Shown here: one piece after another, positions 44,839-56,300 of the stretch
Layout: each line of letters begins with the position of its first letter
How positions within the stretch are numbered: the stretch's first letter is position 1
From: Antedon mediterranea
Lineage: Eukaryota > Echinodermata > Crinoidea > Comatulida > Antedonidae
Length of the DNA: 64,000 nt
Direction: 5' to 3'
Assembly: GCF_964355755.1 (NCBI RefSeq)
Contig: NC_092670.1
Location: 36,939,795 to 37,003,794 of the forward strand
Translations under genes and position numbers: made by a program
Notes under the pieces: generated by a model
Told to the model about the DNA's origin: nothing
Seen by the model: the letters and a program-made list of their open reading frames with translations, nothing else
The model's database searches: none

Positions 44839-46499
44839 CGAGATATTGGCATGGATATGTTTAATTTTTTTCCAGTAGAATTTATAAGGATACCAAGAAC
44901 AGCGTACAGTAGTAACCACATTACATGTTTTAGTAAGGTCTTTTAATTTAAGAGGAATTCTAGTACTAGTAGCTATAGCCTATTATACTTACCCAAGCCT
45001 ATACAACTGTTCTAAATTTGATTTTAACCATTTCAATTTATCTTCCACATGTTATTGTAACTAACAGCATAGTAATTCGTTAACAATATATGATAATGAG
45101 ATTAGCTGGACCTGTAACTTAATTTAGGAAAGGAAAAAACACCGCTATAAAACATTTAAAACGGTTTCTCTCAATAGATGATGAATATTTTTTACCTTTC
45201 TTTGATAGTACAGTATAGTAATAGTATTCGTTCGTTGAATTATAATGCTTTTAACACTTAAATACGTAAATTATTTAAAAATCCCTTAAATATAACATAT
45301 CACACAAATATACAGACTTTAAAAGTTTATGTAAACACTAGTAATGTTTGATGCTATAAACGAGACAAAATTTGTACAGAAATACACACAACAAAAAAAC
45401 AATTTCAGTATAGTTTCTACTATGAATCAATCCTTATCAAATCTAACACTATGGCTATAAAATATTTGCTAAAACTGTAAATACAAAAAATATGACCTTT
45501 ATCAAATCTATGTTTTATGAATATTAAATATATATTTTAAAACATTTGTTTGTACCAAAAAGTTTGAATATTTTTAATTATCATAACCTGTAACGGTTAT
45601 AATTCATAAACATTTATAAATGTTTTAAGCTGATGATTATAATTAGCTAAGGATAAGTTATTATAGTAAATATGCTTTTAAAAGGTTATAAACAAGTGGA
45701 AACATTATTATTTATAATTGCGCAATCGTGTAAAATGCGTCGGAAAGCACGCTTTAAAATAATAAATATAAATACATCGGGTAATGTAAGTGGATGGAAC
45801 AAGACAGGTGACATTAAGAAAATTCGCAATCATACCGAGGGAAAAAAAAGCGACACTGCCTGTAATGACGTCATATGCGTCAAGGTAATTGCGCATTGGG
45901 CCTACATATCTAGCGCAATGACTTGGTTATGACGATGCGAATGTTTCATTGGTATATAGAAAAAAAATAAAAATAAATAAAATATGTATAGATATATGCC
46001 TTGAAGTAGCAAACAATAATTACATGTTATCGAACAAAACAGACGGTGTAGGGTTATATTCACTAGATTGCGAATGTTCTCTTTTGGGGGATAAATGATT
46101 TAAAAAATAAGTATAATGGTGATTAATCCATAAACATAACTTTCAGGCAGGAATGAACTGACTCTATAAGCTGTGGGGGAAGGGGAAGAATTGCCTCGCG
46201 GTGCTTTATTCCTTCGATCATTTAGCGTGAAGGTAGGCCTACGATAAATCATGCGGACGATCTTTATATGACGGACACGTCTCTGGATGAATGCTAGAAA
46301 TGAAAAAAAAAATATGGATAAATCAGAAAGGTAAAAAATGGGTTAAAAACAAATAATTATTACACCGTTAGAAAATAATGACCAACTGAAAAAAAAAATA
46401 GTTAAATTAAACGTGGAATGAGTGGGATTTCCAGGAAAACGTTGCTTCCCAGTGGATGTGCCAGGGGTTAAATTCGCCGGCAAAGCTGACAAAGCAATT

Positions 46500-46802
46500 T
46501 GAATCGATTGAATACTTAACACCACTTATTTTGGTGAAAAATGTACTAATATTATAGTATGTTTTAGCGTAACTTATTTACAAATAATTTTATCTGGCAT
46601 TATTCATATTAATCAATTTCGGTGTCGCATTTGAGAAAACTAATGATGATTTTTATTCGATTGAAATTATACAACTTATTTTGGTGCAAAATGTGCTAAT
46701 ATTATAGTAAGTTTTAGCTTTATTACAAATAATTTCATCTGCCATTGAATTCATATTAATCAATTTCGATGTCGCATTTGAAAAAAAAAATAATGATTTT
46801 AG
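46500..46802 (+). repeat. ~165-bp tandem duplication
   Basis: 'cttattttggtg' ... 'atattaatcaatttcg' ... 'gtcgcatttga' appear twice, starting near 46525 and 46675. Units differ by small indels. No coding content. Confidence 0.75.
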
Positions 46803-47149
46803 GCAGCAGTGTTGTCCACGTCTAGCAAGATGTAAGGTTCGGTTTATAATATATGTTGAGTGCATAATTATAGTGCTGTCATTAAATAACGACTATCGTC
46901 CTATTATGGAATTCTCCAGCAGTTCGTTGTGTCTCTGTCTGATACAAAACCTGTCATTGAATTCGTTGAAGAAGAAGATTTTACCTGGATAAACAAATCA
47001 TGACAAAAACCACCGGTAATAATAAAAAAACAATTACATTTACAATTGTTTCCTTGAGATTTCGAAACACAATTGTAAAGAATAAAAATAATATCAACTA
47101 GTCTTTAGATTCAAGGTAAGCTTGAGGACAATAATAAATATCAATATTA

Positions 47150-47455
47150 ATAATAATAATATCCTGGATTTATATAGCGGCTAATGTTGTGAAACCTCTA
47201 AGCCCTGAACATTATTACCCCAGTCATTTTTTCCTGATCAAACACGTAGGGAAACATACTCCCATAATGCAGCTAGTAATCAGCGCAAAGTTGTGTGTCT
47301 TGATCTAACTGGGTTCCCATTTATACACCATGGGTGGAGAGAAGCAAACGTCTGTAAAGTATCTTGCCTAAGGATACAGGCAATGCAGCGAGAGGATTAA
47401 AACCACGATCTCACGATCAGTAGTCGAACTCACTGCGACACACACCCTTACATTT
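47150..47455 (+). repeat. Dispersed SINE-like repeat, second copy
   Basis: 'tcctggatttatatagcggc' then 'ataatgcagctagtaatcag' and 'ttgtgtgtcttgatctaact', the inverse of the 11525 copy. It continues into 'accatgggtggagagaagca' and 'atgcagcgagaggatt'. Confidence 0.65.
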
Positions 47456-48136
47456 ACCTTAGTAACTTTTGGTTCAATTAGACATCTACCAGGATTTAGC
47501 TAACTTAATATCCAAAACGATATCTATCATTATGATTTATTAGTCCACTTTATATTTTTCAATGACAATAAACATTATTTTTTTTCAAATTTAATAGAAA
47601 GATATTACATTTTTTTTTTTAAACTACAATCATACGTTTTATATTCATCTGTTTTTCATTATATTTTTCTATTATATCAACCAACGGCGATAATTTCGCC
47701 CATAAAACGATTGATACCGTAACCTATTGTATTATTTGTATACTATAAAATATATTATTGACAATAAAAGACAATGCAGAATGAACTACCGTGTGTGCGC
47801 GATAATTTCTCATGGAGACTATAAAACTAAATAAAATATTTAAAAATAATACCTTTACAGCTGTGCACAGTATTGGGGGCGGCATTCCCTCGTCCATTAG
47901 CCGCTGTTCAACATTCGAGTCTGTCGGTATTCTGTATCTAGGCAATAAATATAATCATTATCATAATTATATAAGTGACGTAATCAAAATTGTAAAATCG
48001 CTATAAATATGACGTTATCATCAAAGTTCATCATGATTGTGATTTCAAGCATGGATTAATCCATGTTTCAAGCAGTTTGATTACGAAAAGAAACGTTTGA
48101 ACGGGCATCAAAATGTGTGTCTCTTCACGTCTTTTA

Positions 48137-48198
48137 AAGCTTGGTTCTCACTTATAGGACGTAATAACGTTTATATGTCGTAGTGGGAACCAAGCTGT
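48137..48198. mobile_element. Minimal hairpin MITE family B copy
   Basis: Only about 60 bp: 'aaagcttggttctcacttat' directly followed by 'gtcgtagtgggaaccaagct'. The terminal repeats remain and the interior is lost. Confidence 0.7.
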
Positions 48199-49394
48199 AG
48201 ATGACGTCATTGAGGATTTGCGATACTTTGATTTAAAAAAATACTGACAAAGACGCCCTCACCTCTCGTGGTATTGAAAATCATGGTCTGCTGTCCGTTT
48301 ATTAAATTTTCGCGCCAACCGTATCTTCTGCTCTCTCGTTGGTTCAAATAAACTAGAAATAAACACCCATAAACGTACGTTATTAACTCATGTACCATTA
48401 CATTTCGACTTGTAAAAAAACAGATTTAAATAGATTTAATCCTATGCGGTATTGTTATTTGCGTCTAGGCCTCGCTTGTATCTCCGGATTTATTTATTTA
48501 CTTATTATTTAATGTCTTTAGGCAATGTGGCCAAAGATTACCAATTAAATTAATGAGTGTCCTATCAGATAGGTGGTAATCCCCCTATGCGTGTCTATAT
48601 AAGTTTAAACATAATAACGAGATTTACTAAAACTTTAGCTCATTATTAAAACATGAAATGTTATAGTTTAATGGTCTCTTTTTAAAGGAGATATTGGTGC
48701 TTTTCGTACTTCGTAAATCCAAGTTTGGTAAATAGATAATTATTACAGTTATCGATCATTTATGTTCGGGAGTATTCCCACTTGTTTTTGTCTTACCTCA
48801 ACATATTCCTTTCATGCTTGGTCCTACGAAAGAAAGGAAACAATTGAAAGTTAAAATTAGCGCATGCGCAACGTCTTACTACCGTCATTTCATTACCCGT
48901 TTGAATATGTACGTAACAGTAAGGAATTCTGATAGATTTACTGAATCTTAGCATGAATATTATATACCATGGAAAAACTTATTTATTTCTTCATAATTAT
49001 ATTGTGAGTCAACCTATTTTGTATTACAAAACAAGGACGTTTTCGACTGTAATTTGAGGCTCAATTACAACGCTACACAAAAATGCAGCATTACGTTTGG
49101 ATCTTGTCAACAACGGAATCCAGCTGGGTAAGTACGGTTGTAATTCTATTCGAAATCTGGAGTTATTTCTTCAGAATGGTAGGCCTACTAGGTATGTTAA
49201 AAGCAGGTTTATTTAGGTGATGTTTAGAGCTTTAAAAACAGTTACTTACTGAAGTCTGTTTCTTTTTTGTAGTCGTCTGAAAAGTTTTTAAAAAATAACG
49301 TGCTTTGTTAAATAATGTTAGTTAAATAATGTACTGTAAATTAATACAAAAACGTGCGCTGATGATAATTAAGCTCGCGTTTATGGAAATCACT

Positions 49395-49998
49395 CAACTA
49401 CAAAATAGAGGCGATCTGTATACATTTTATTCTCACTGTTATTACATCAGAAAATTATAGAGATGGAGATGATTTAAATATGTATCTGTAATTCTACGAT
49501 AAACTTTTCACGAGTAAAAGTGAGCCCCCTATCATCATATATACTCACTTGCTGTTAGGTGGCGTATTAACTTTGTATTAATATTAAAAATATAAATCAT
49601 TTATATTTTAAAATGTGTTAAGTATACTATTCTGTTGTTTAATTGCATTAAAAAATAGAGGCGACCTTTATAAATGTTGTTATCACTGTTACTACATCAG
49701 AAATCATAAATAAACATACAGACTTGATTTTAAAGAATGTATCTGAATGTCTACACCGTGTAAAAGTGAGCCCCCTATCAGCATAATACACTCAAGTGCT
49801 GATAGGTGGCGTATTAACTTTGTACTTAATATTTGAATAAGTGTGCATTACAGTACTTTTCTATGGTCTAATTCCATATGTTAAAAATGGATGATCTAAA
49901 AAAATCACAGATAAATATTCGTTTATCAGTTATTGTGTAAAAGGGAGCCATATCGGCATTATATATACATACTCGCTAATAGGTAATGTGTAATACGT
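49395..49998 (+). repeat. ~240-bp repeat in two clear copies and a decayed third
   Basis: 'aaaatagaggcga' and 'gtgagccccctatca' recur at 49402/49517 and 49652/49747; a weaker version lies near 49939 ('gggagccatatcggc'). Each unit has an inverted pair such as 'cctatcagca' / 'tgctgatagg'. Confidence 0.75.
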
Positions 49999-50140
49999 CA
50001 TCACACGTAGGCCTATATTAAATGCACGAATACGTACACCTGTGTTATATATAGGTCAGTTAGTAACTCAAGTTGTCATCAATACTGTAACGTCAACATC
50101 AACATAATGGTAAAATGAAATAACATAATAAGAGCAGTGC

Positions 50141-50371
50141 CTACTTGTAACCAAAAGACGTAGCTCCGGAAATAACAGCTGCAGCGAAGAGAATGCCTAA
50201 AAAGCCAGCGATGATATGTGTTGTCTGAACGCCCGTGGGCCTCATCGGAGGAGGTTTGGTAGCTTCATGTTGCACTATAATATGGCAATTATTTCTCCTT
50301 GTCGGTTTATTACATAAACGCCCGGTCCAGTTGCATTCACAAAGGCACTTTTTTGTTGTTTCACTGCATAC
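50141..50371 (-). CDS. ADAM terminal exon: EGF-like module, membrane helix, stop
   Basis: Acceptor 'gtttagggtttagg..aacag'-type region; encodes VCSETTKKCLCECNWTGRLC, a Pro-rich linker, a helix (HIIAGFLGILFAAAVISGAT) and SFGYK before TAG. The helix and following Gly-Tyr-Lys resemble the membrane segments of ADAM11/22/23, but the cytoplasmic tail is only a few residues. Confidence 0.85.
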   Translation of the reverse strand, partial: VCSETTKKCLCECNWTGRLCNKPTRRNNCHIIVQHEATKPPPMRPTGVQTTHIIAGFLGILFAAAVISGATSFGYK

Positions 50372-53300
50372 CTGTTTAGGGTTTAGAAATACAAAGTTAT
50401 CGTAGGCCTACAGTATTTTTTATTAATAGAAAGAGGGGTTATCCTTGGACTCGCATCAGGACGGGAAGTGATTAGCGATAGGCCTAACGGTAATTAAACT
50501 TTAAATCCAACGCCACAATTCTAATTTAAATAAAAAATGCTTTATTTCTACATGTTTACATTCATGAAGTTTCACTACCATAAAACTGTGTTTCCTCTGG
50601 CAGTAAACATATTGATAGGATAGGTGTTTTAGGCATGTTTTTTTTAAATAGTTGACCCATAGCATGATAAATAGCATGATGCTGACGAACATGTGAAGAC
50701 ATGTTCATGTGAGGAATGCCGTACTAAATATTCCAAGCTTTGTTCGCACTAGTGACGCAACGCAAGGACGTAACGCAACATAAAGTGTGGTTCCCACTAG
50801 TGACGCAACACAAGGACGTAACGCAACGCAAGTGAATTGACCAATCACAAGCGATGGCTTATTCGCTTGTGATTGCTAACTGTCTATAACTTCGCTTGTC
50901 ATTGGTTAAAACGCTTGCGTTGCGTTTACGTCCTTGCGTTACGTTCTAGTGAGAACCAAGCTTAAGTGATTTTACCAATCACAAGTGATAGATTATTCGA
51001 ACAGACGCTTGTCATTGGTCGTTGCTTCTACGTCCTTGCTTTGCGTCTCTAGTGGGAACCACGTTTAACGGTCAATTGCTACTCACTCCATTGTTTGAAC
51101 ACACTTTTCCATTTCTGTCGTAACAAGAATCTGTGTCGCACTTGCCAGACTTGCAGACTCCGTTGTCTTTGCAAGCAATGTTGTCAGTAAAAAACTCGTC
51201 GTTTACACTTTTTACCGCGTACAGATTGCTAGAAAAATTGTATTCAGAAGAAACAGTTATATTGTTATAGAATGTCGTTTTTTAGACACAAACCGGACAA
51301 ATTATAGTTTATCTATCTTGTAATAGGCGAGTTTTTCACTCCTCTCTTTAAGTCTCATTTGAGTACAGAGTCGATTCTGTCGAGTTATAACCCTGTGATA
51401 CTAGGTTGGAATTGAAACCTGGACCTTTGGATTAGAAACAAAGCACTTTAACCACACAGCTTCACTACACTATTACGTACACGATGTTGTCGTTTAAAAA
51501 TAATTGATAAGAAGGAATTTCGTTCGTTCGTTCGTTAATTATGTTAAGAACCAGATGAAAGACAGAACCAATGATTGGTTAATTGTGTATATTTCGAAGC
51601 TTACCGAGATGTTAGTAATACCCTTGACATTAATCTCATTTTGCTTAAAAGTATTTTTGCTAAGACTCTAATGCCAATGATATGCATGTTAACGCTTGAT
51701 TAGCAAGTTAGCGCCAGCCACTATCAAAGTATATATCAGCCGTGATTGTTATACAGTTGGCCTAGAACCCAACAAGTGTTACCTTAGTGTTGGCCGTTAG
51801 TTTTCAAAGGCATTTATTGCCTTTAGTTTCACGAGAATGTGTTCCATTTAATTCGGGGTTTCACGTCCCAACGGAGGGGTTTAATTTTGTAACTAATTCT
51901 GATTCTACCTTTTACTTACTTCAGGCAGTCTTAAACTCTGTCTGCGTCTACACTATCAAACTTTTTGTGACAAAAAAAATGTGATGTGCCCATATATGGA
52001 CACGATGATGTCATATCACTACCATATTTAGTACATCACACTTTTTTGTCAAACTAGTTTGATAGTGTAGACAGAGCTTTTGTTGATCGTTGTAAGATAG
52101 GCTTCAATAGCACTTCTTCGAGGAAAACCAACATATCTTAAGATCTGTCTAGTTTGAAAACAGTGTTATGTGCCCAAATATGGTACTAGTGATATGCGCA
52201 AATGTAGTAATGATATGACATCATCACGTTCATATATGCACATCACATTTTTTGTCGCAATACCTACCTGCACTTTAATCCTGTACTGGACACATTTTTA
52301 ACTATGAATGACTCTGAATCATATGTTGCATCCTCGACTTGACACAATACAATTTCACATTCAGTATTCCTATAATAGACACATGAAAGTAATCGTTTAA
52401 ATATTTCTATTTAAGTTTTAACCACAATAATTATTAAAACAACATAAGTTTATTATATTGTGAAATTAAAAATGCATTGCTATTCTTTTTAAAAAAATTG
52501 TAAATCTAACCATAAATAAAAAAAATATATATTTTTTTTTAATTTGCAAACTTTCTCACATAACCATGACCAAAAAGTGTCTTCAGCAAGTGAATGTGTA
52601 TCAAAATGTTTGTTAATTATCATAATTAATTTTTACCCGAAAATATTTTATTTAATAATGAGAAAGAATATATTTTCCTTAATCTTCATTATTATTGTAA
52701 ACAATTAATACTTACAAGGAACAATTTTGAGTTGTTCCACAAAAGGCACTAGAGGAATCAGATTGATCAAAACATGCAGAAGGAGCTGCCACTGCCGCTA
52801 AGGAATAGATATTAAATACAAACTGTCAAGATAAATAGGGTTTTTATGATTTGTTGACTTTTGGTACAATAGAACAAATAGGGTCCCCCTTATGATGAAG
52901 TCGGACGAACATTAAGATTTTTTTTATAGAATTAAACCTGTTTAATTTGTTTTGGGATATACTATCCTGGTCGTCAAACTCTTCCTTTTCTTTGTCAGTT
53001 CTTCTAAAAACTTGTTAATCTTTGGTATCAAGTTGCTTCTGCTTAATAGAAGGTTTATACCCGTTAACTCCCACTTCTAGTACTGCTTGAAATTTATTTG
53101 CTTTAAGGCCTATATACAATTTTTTTTTAAATCATCGGATATCGAAATGAAAATTTTATTTTGAGGAAGCTTTTGGATGGGTCTAATGAAAAGACATAAA
53201 AATAAGCCGACTGTGTACTAGGAATATAAAATATAATATCTATGCACAGTGTACTAGGAATATAAAATATAATATCTATGCACTGTGTACTCGGAATATA

Positions 53301-56300
53301 AAATATAATATCTATGCACAGTGTACTAGGAATATAAAATATAATATCTATGCACTGTGTACTCGGAATATAAAATATAATATCTATGCACAGTGTACTA
53401 GGAATATAAAATATAATATCTATGCACTGTGTACTCGGAATATAAAATATAATATCTATGCACTGTGTACTAAGAATATAAAATATAATATCTATGCACA
53501 GTGTACTAGGAATATAAAATATAATATCTATGCACAGTGTACTAGGAATATAAAATATAATATCTATGCACAGTGTACTAGGAATATAAAATATAATATC
53601 TATGCACTGTGTACTAGGAATATAAAATATAATATGCACAGTGTACTAAGAATATAAAATATAATATATATGCACTGTGTACTATGAATATAATATAAAA
53701 TATAATATATATGCACTGTGTACTAGGAATATAAAATATAATATCTATGCACTGTGTACTAGGAATATAAAATATAATATCTATGCACAGTGTACTAGGA
53801 ATATAAAATATAATATCTATGCACTGTGTACTCGGAATATAAAATATAATATCTATGCACTGTGTACTGAGAATATAAAATATAATATCTATGCACAGTG
53901 TACTAGGAATATAAAATATAATATCTATGCACAGTGTACTAGGAATATAAAATATAAAATCTATGCACAGTGTACTAGGAATATAAAATATAATATCTAT
54001 GCACTGTGTACTAGGAATATAAAATATAATATGCACAGTGTACTAAGAATATAAAATATAATATATATGCACTGTGTACTATGAATATAATATAAAATAT
54101 AATATATATGCACTGTGTACTAGGAATATAAAATATAATATCTATGCACTGTGTACTAGGAATATAAAATATAATATCTATGCACTGTGTACTAGGAATA
54201 TAAAATATAATATCTATGCACTGTGTACTAGGAATATAAAATATAATATCTATGCACTGTGTACTAGGAATATAAAATATATTATCTATGCACTGTGTAC
54301 TAGGAATATAAAATATAATATCTATGCACTGTGTACTAGGAATATAAAATATAATATCTATGTACAGTGTACTAGAAATATAAAATATAATATCTATGCA
54401 CTGTGTACTAGGAATATAAAATATAATATCTATGCACTGTGTACTAGGAATATAAAATATAATATCTATGCACAGTGTACTAAGAATATAAAATATAATA
54501 TCTATGCACTGTGTACTAGGAATATAAAATATAATATCTATGCACTGTGTACTAGGAATATAAAATATAATATCTATGCACAGTGTACTAGGAATATAAA
54601 ATATAATATCTATGCACTGTGTACTAGGAATATAAAATATAATATCTATGCACTGTGTACTAGGAATATAAAATATAATATATATGCACTGTGTACTAGG
54701 AATATAAAATATAATATCTATGCACTGTGTACTAGGAATATAAAATATAATATATATGTACAGTGTACTAGAAATATAAAATATAATATCTATGCACTGT
54801 GTACTAGGAATATAAAATATAATATCTATGCACTGTGTACTAGGAATATAAAATATAATATCTATGCACAGTGTACTAGGAATATAAAATATAATATCTA
54901 TGCACTGTGTACTAGGAATATAAAATATAATATCTATGCACCGTGTACTAGGAATATAAAATATAATATGCACAGTGTACTAAGAATATAAAATATAATA
55001 TATATGCACTGTGTACTAGGAATATAAAATATAATATCTATGCACTGTGTACTAGGAATATAAAATATAATATCTATGCACTGTTTACTAGGAATATAAA
55101 ATATAATATCTATGCACTGTGTACTAGGAATATAAAATATAATATCTATGCACTGTGTACTAGGAATATAAAATATAATATCTATGCACAGTGTACTAGG
55201 AATATAAAATATAATATCTATGCACTGTGTACTAGGAATATAAAATATAATATTTATGCACTGTGTACTAGGAATATAAAATATAATATCTATGCACTGT
55301 GTACTAAGAATATAAAATGTAATATCTATGCACAGTGTACTAGGAATATAAAATATAATATATATGCACTGTGTACTAGGAATATAAAATATAATATCTA
55401 TGCACTGTGTACTAGGAATATAAAATATAATATCTATGCACTGTGTACTAGGAATATAAAATATAATATCTATGCACAGTGTACTAGCAATATAAAATAT
55501 AATATCTATGCACTGTGAATATAACCACAATAACTGCATTACCTGCTCCCATTGCACTCTTACAAATGCAATCTCGTGAATTACATTTACGGACAAACTG
55601 AAAAAAAAAACGACCGAAAGTGTATTGATATTCAGGAAATTAGAGTAATGTGCTGTCTTAAAAGGAACTTTAATCATGAAGAAATTAATCAAATAAATGT
55701 ATTATTTCTTGCCATTGCTAAAAACTAATTACATTAGTGTAGGAGTGACATTGGTAACGACAAACAGTCCCATCCGCACGTCTAATACCTTTGCAACTGT
55801 GTCCTTCAATTAAGCCAAGATAGTATTGGTAATGATATATGCATTATAAAAGGATATGCATAAATAAATAGAGATATTCTTTTAAACAAATTGACGCGTT
55901 GAGTGTGCAATTATAAATATTGGTAAGTAATGCGCATGCGTATTTGTAATTAACTACGCTTGCTATTATTGATGCTACTTTAACGCTGGAAAAATGTGCT
56001 CTGCCTATTGTAAATTTAGAAACGTAGCAATTTGTTTACTTCTAAAATGGATAATAAAACTTTTACTGAGGATGAGTTATATTCAAAAACCAACAGACTT
56101 GTTCAAGCAATTGTATTGTGTTTCGTCTGCCTGTCTGGAATTATTGGAAACTGCCTTGTACTTCTTGCAATCATTTTGAAACGTAAGCTACGAAACACTA
56201 CCAACGTTTTCGTCGCTAACTTAGCAATCAGTGACCTGGTCACATGTTTGAATTTACCAGTAACCATTTTTGCGCTTACATCCGAAAACGATCAACCATT

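Larger units (their letters stand above)
42966..46499. other. Intergenic after GPCR 1
   Basis: Apart from the 97-bp repeats (43561) and a MITE (44690), nothing is recognised. Open frames at 43852-44124 and 45672-45932 lack domains and compositional support. Confidence 0.45.
47456..50140. other. Region downstream of the ADAM stop codon
   Basis: Contains a minimal MITE (48137), the 240-bp repeats (49395) and an NRF1-like palindrome 'gcgcatgcgc' near 48862. The ADAM 3' UTR must begin at 50140 and run leftward; its poly(A) site is not clear. Confidence 0.4.

Noticed and set aside
48858-48872. NRF1-like site 'gcgcatgcgc' as a promoter
   Set aside because: A single palindromic match with no gene start nearby; too weak to call a regulatory site. 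A similar match near 55930 is upstream of GPCR 2 but equally unsupported.
53127-55692. Several long open frames (up to 320 codons) on both strands
   Set aside because: They are translations of the 36-bp satellite: 12-residue repeats on both strands at once, explained by unit length and lack of stops. No domain or independent coding signal.
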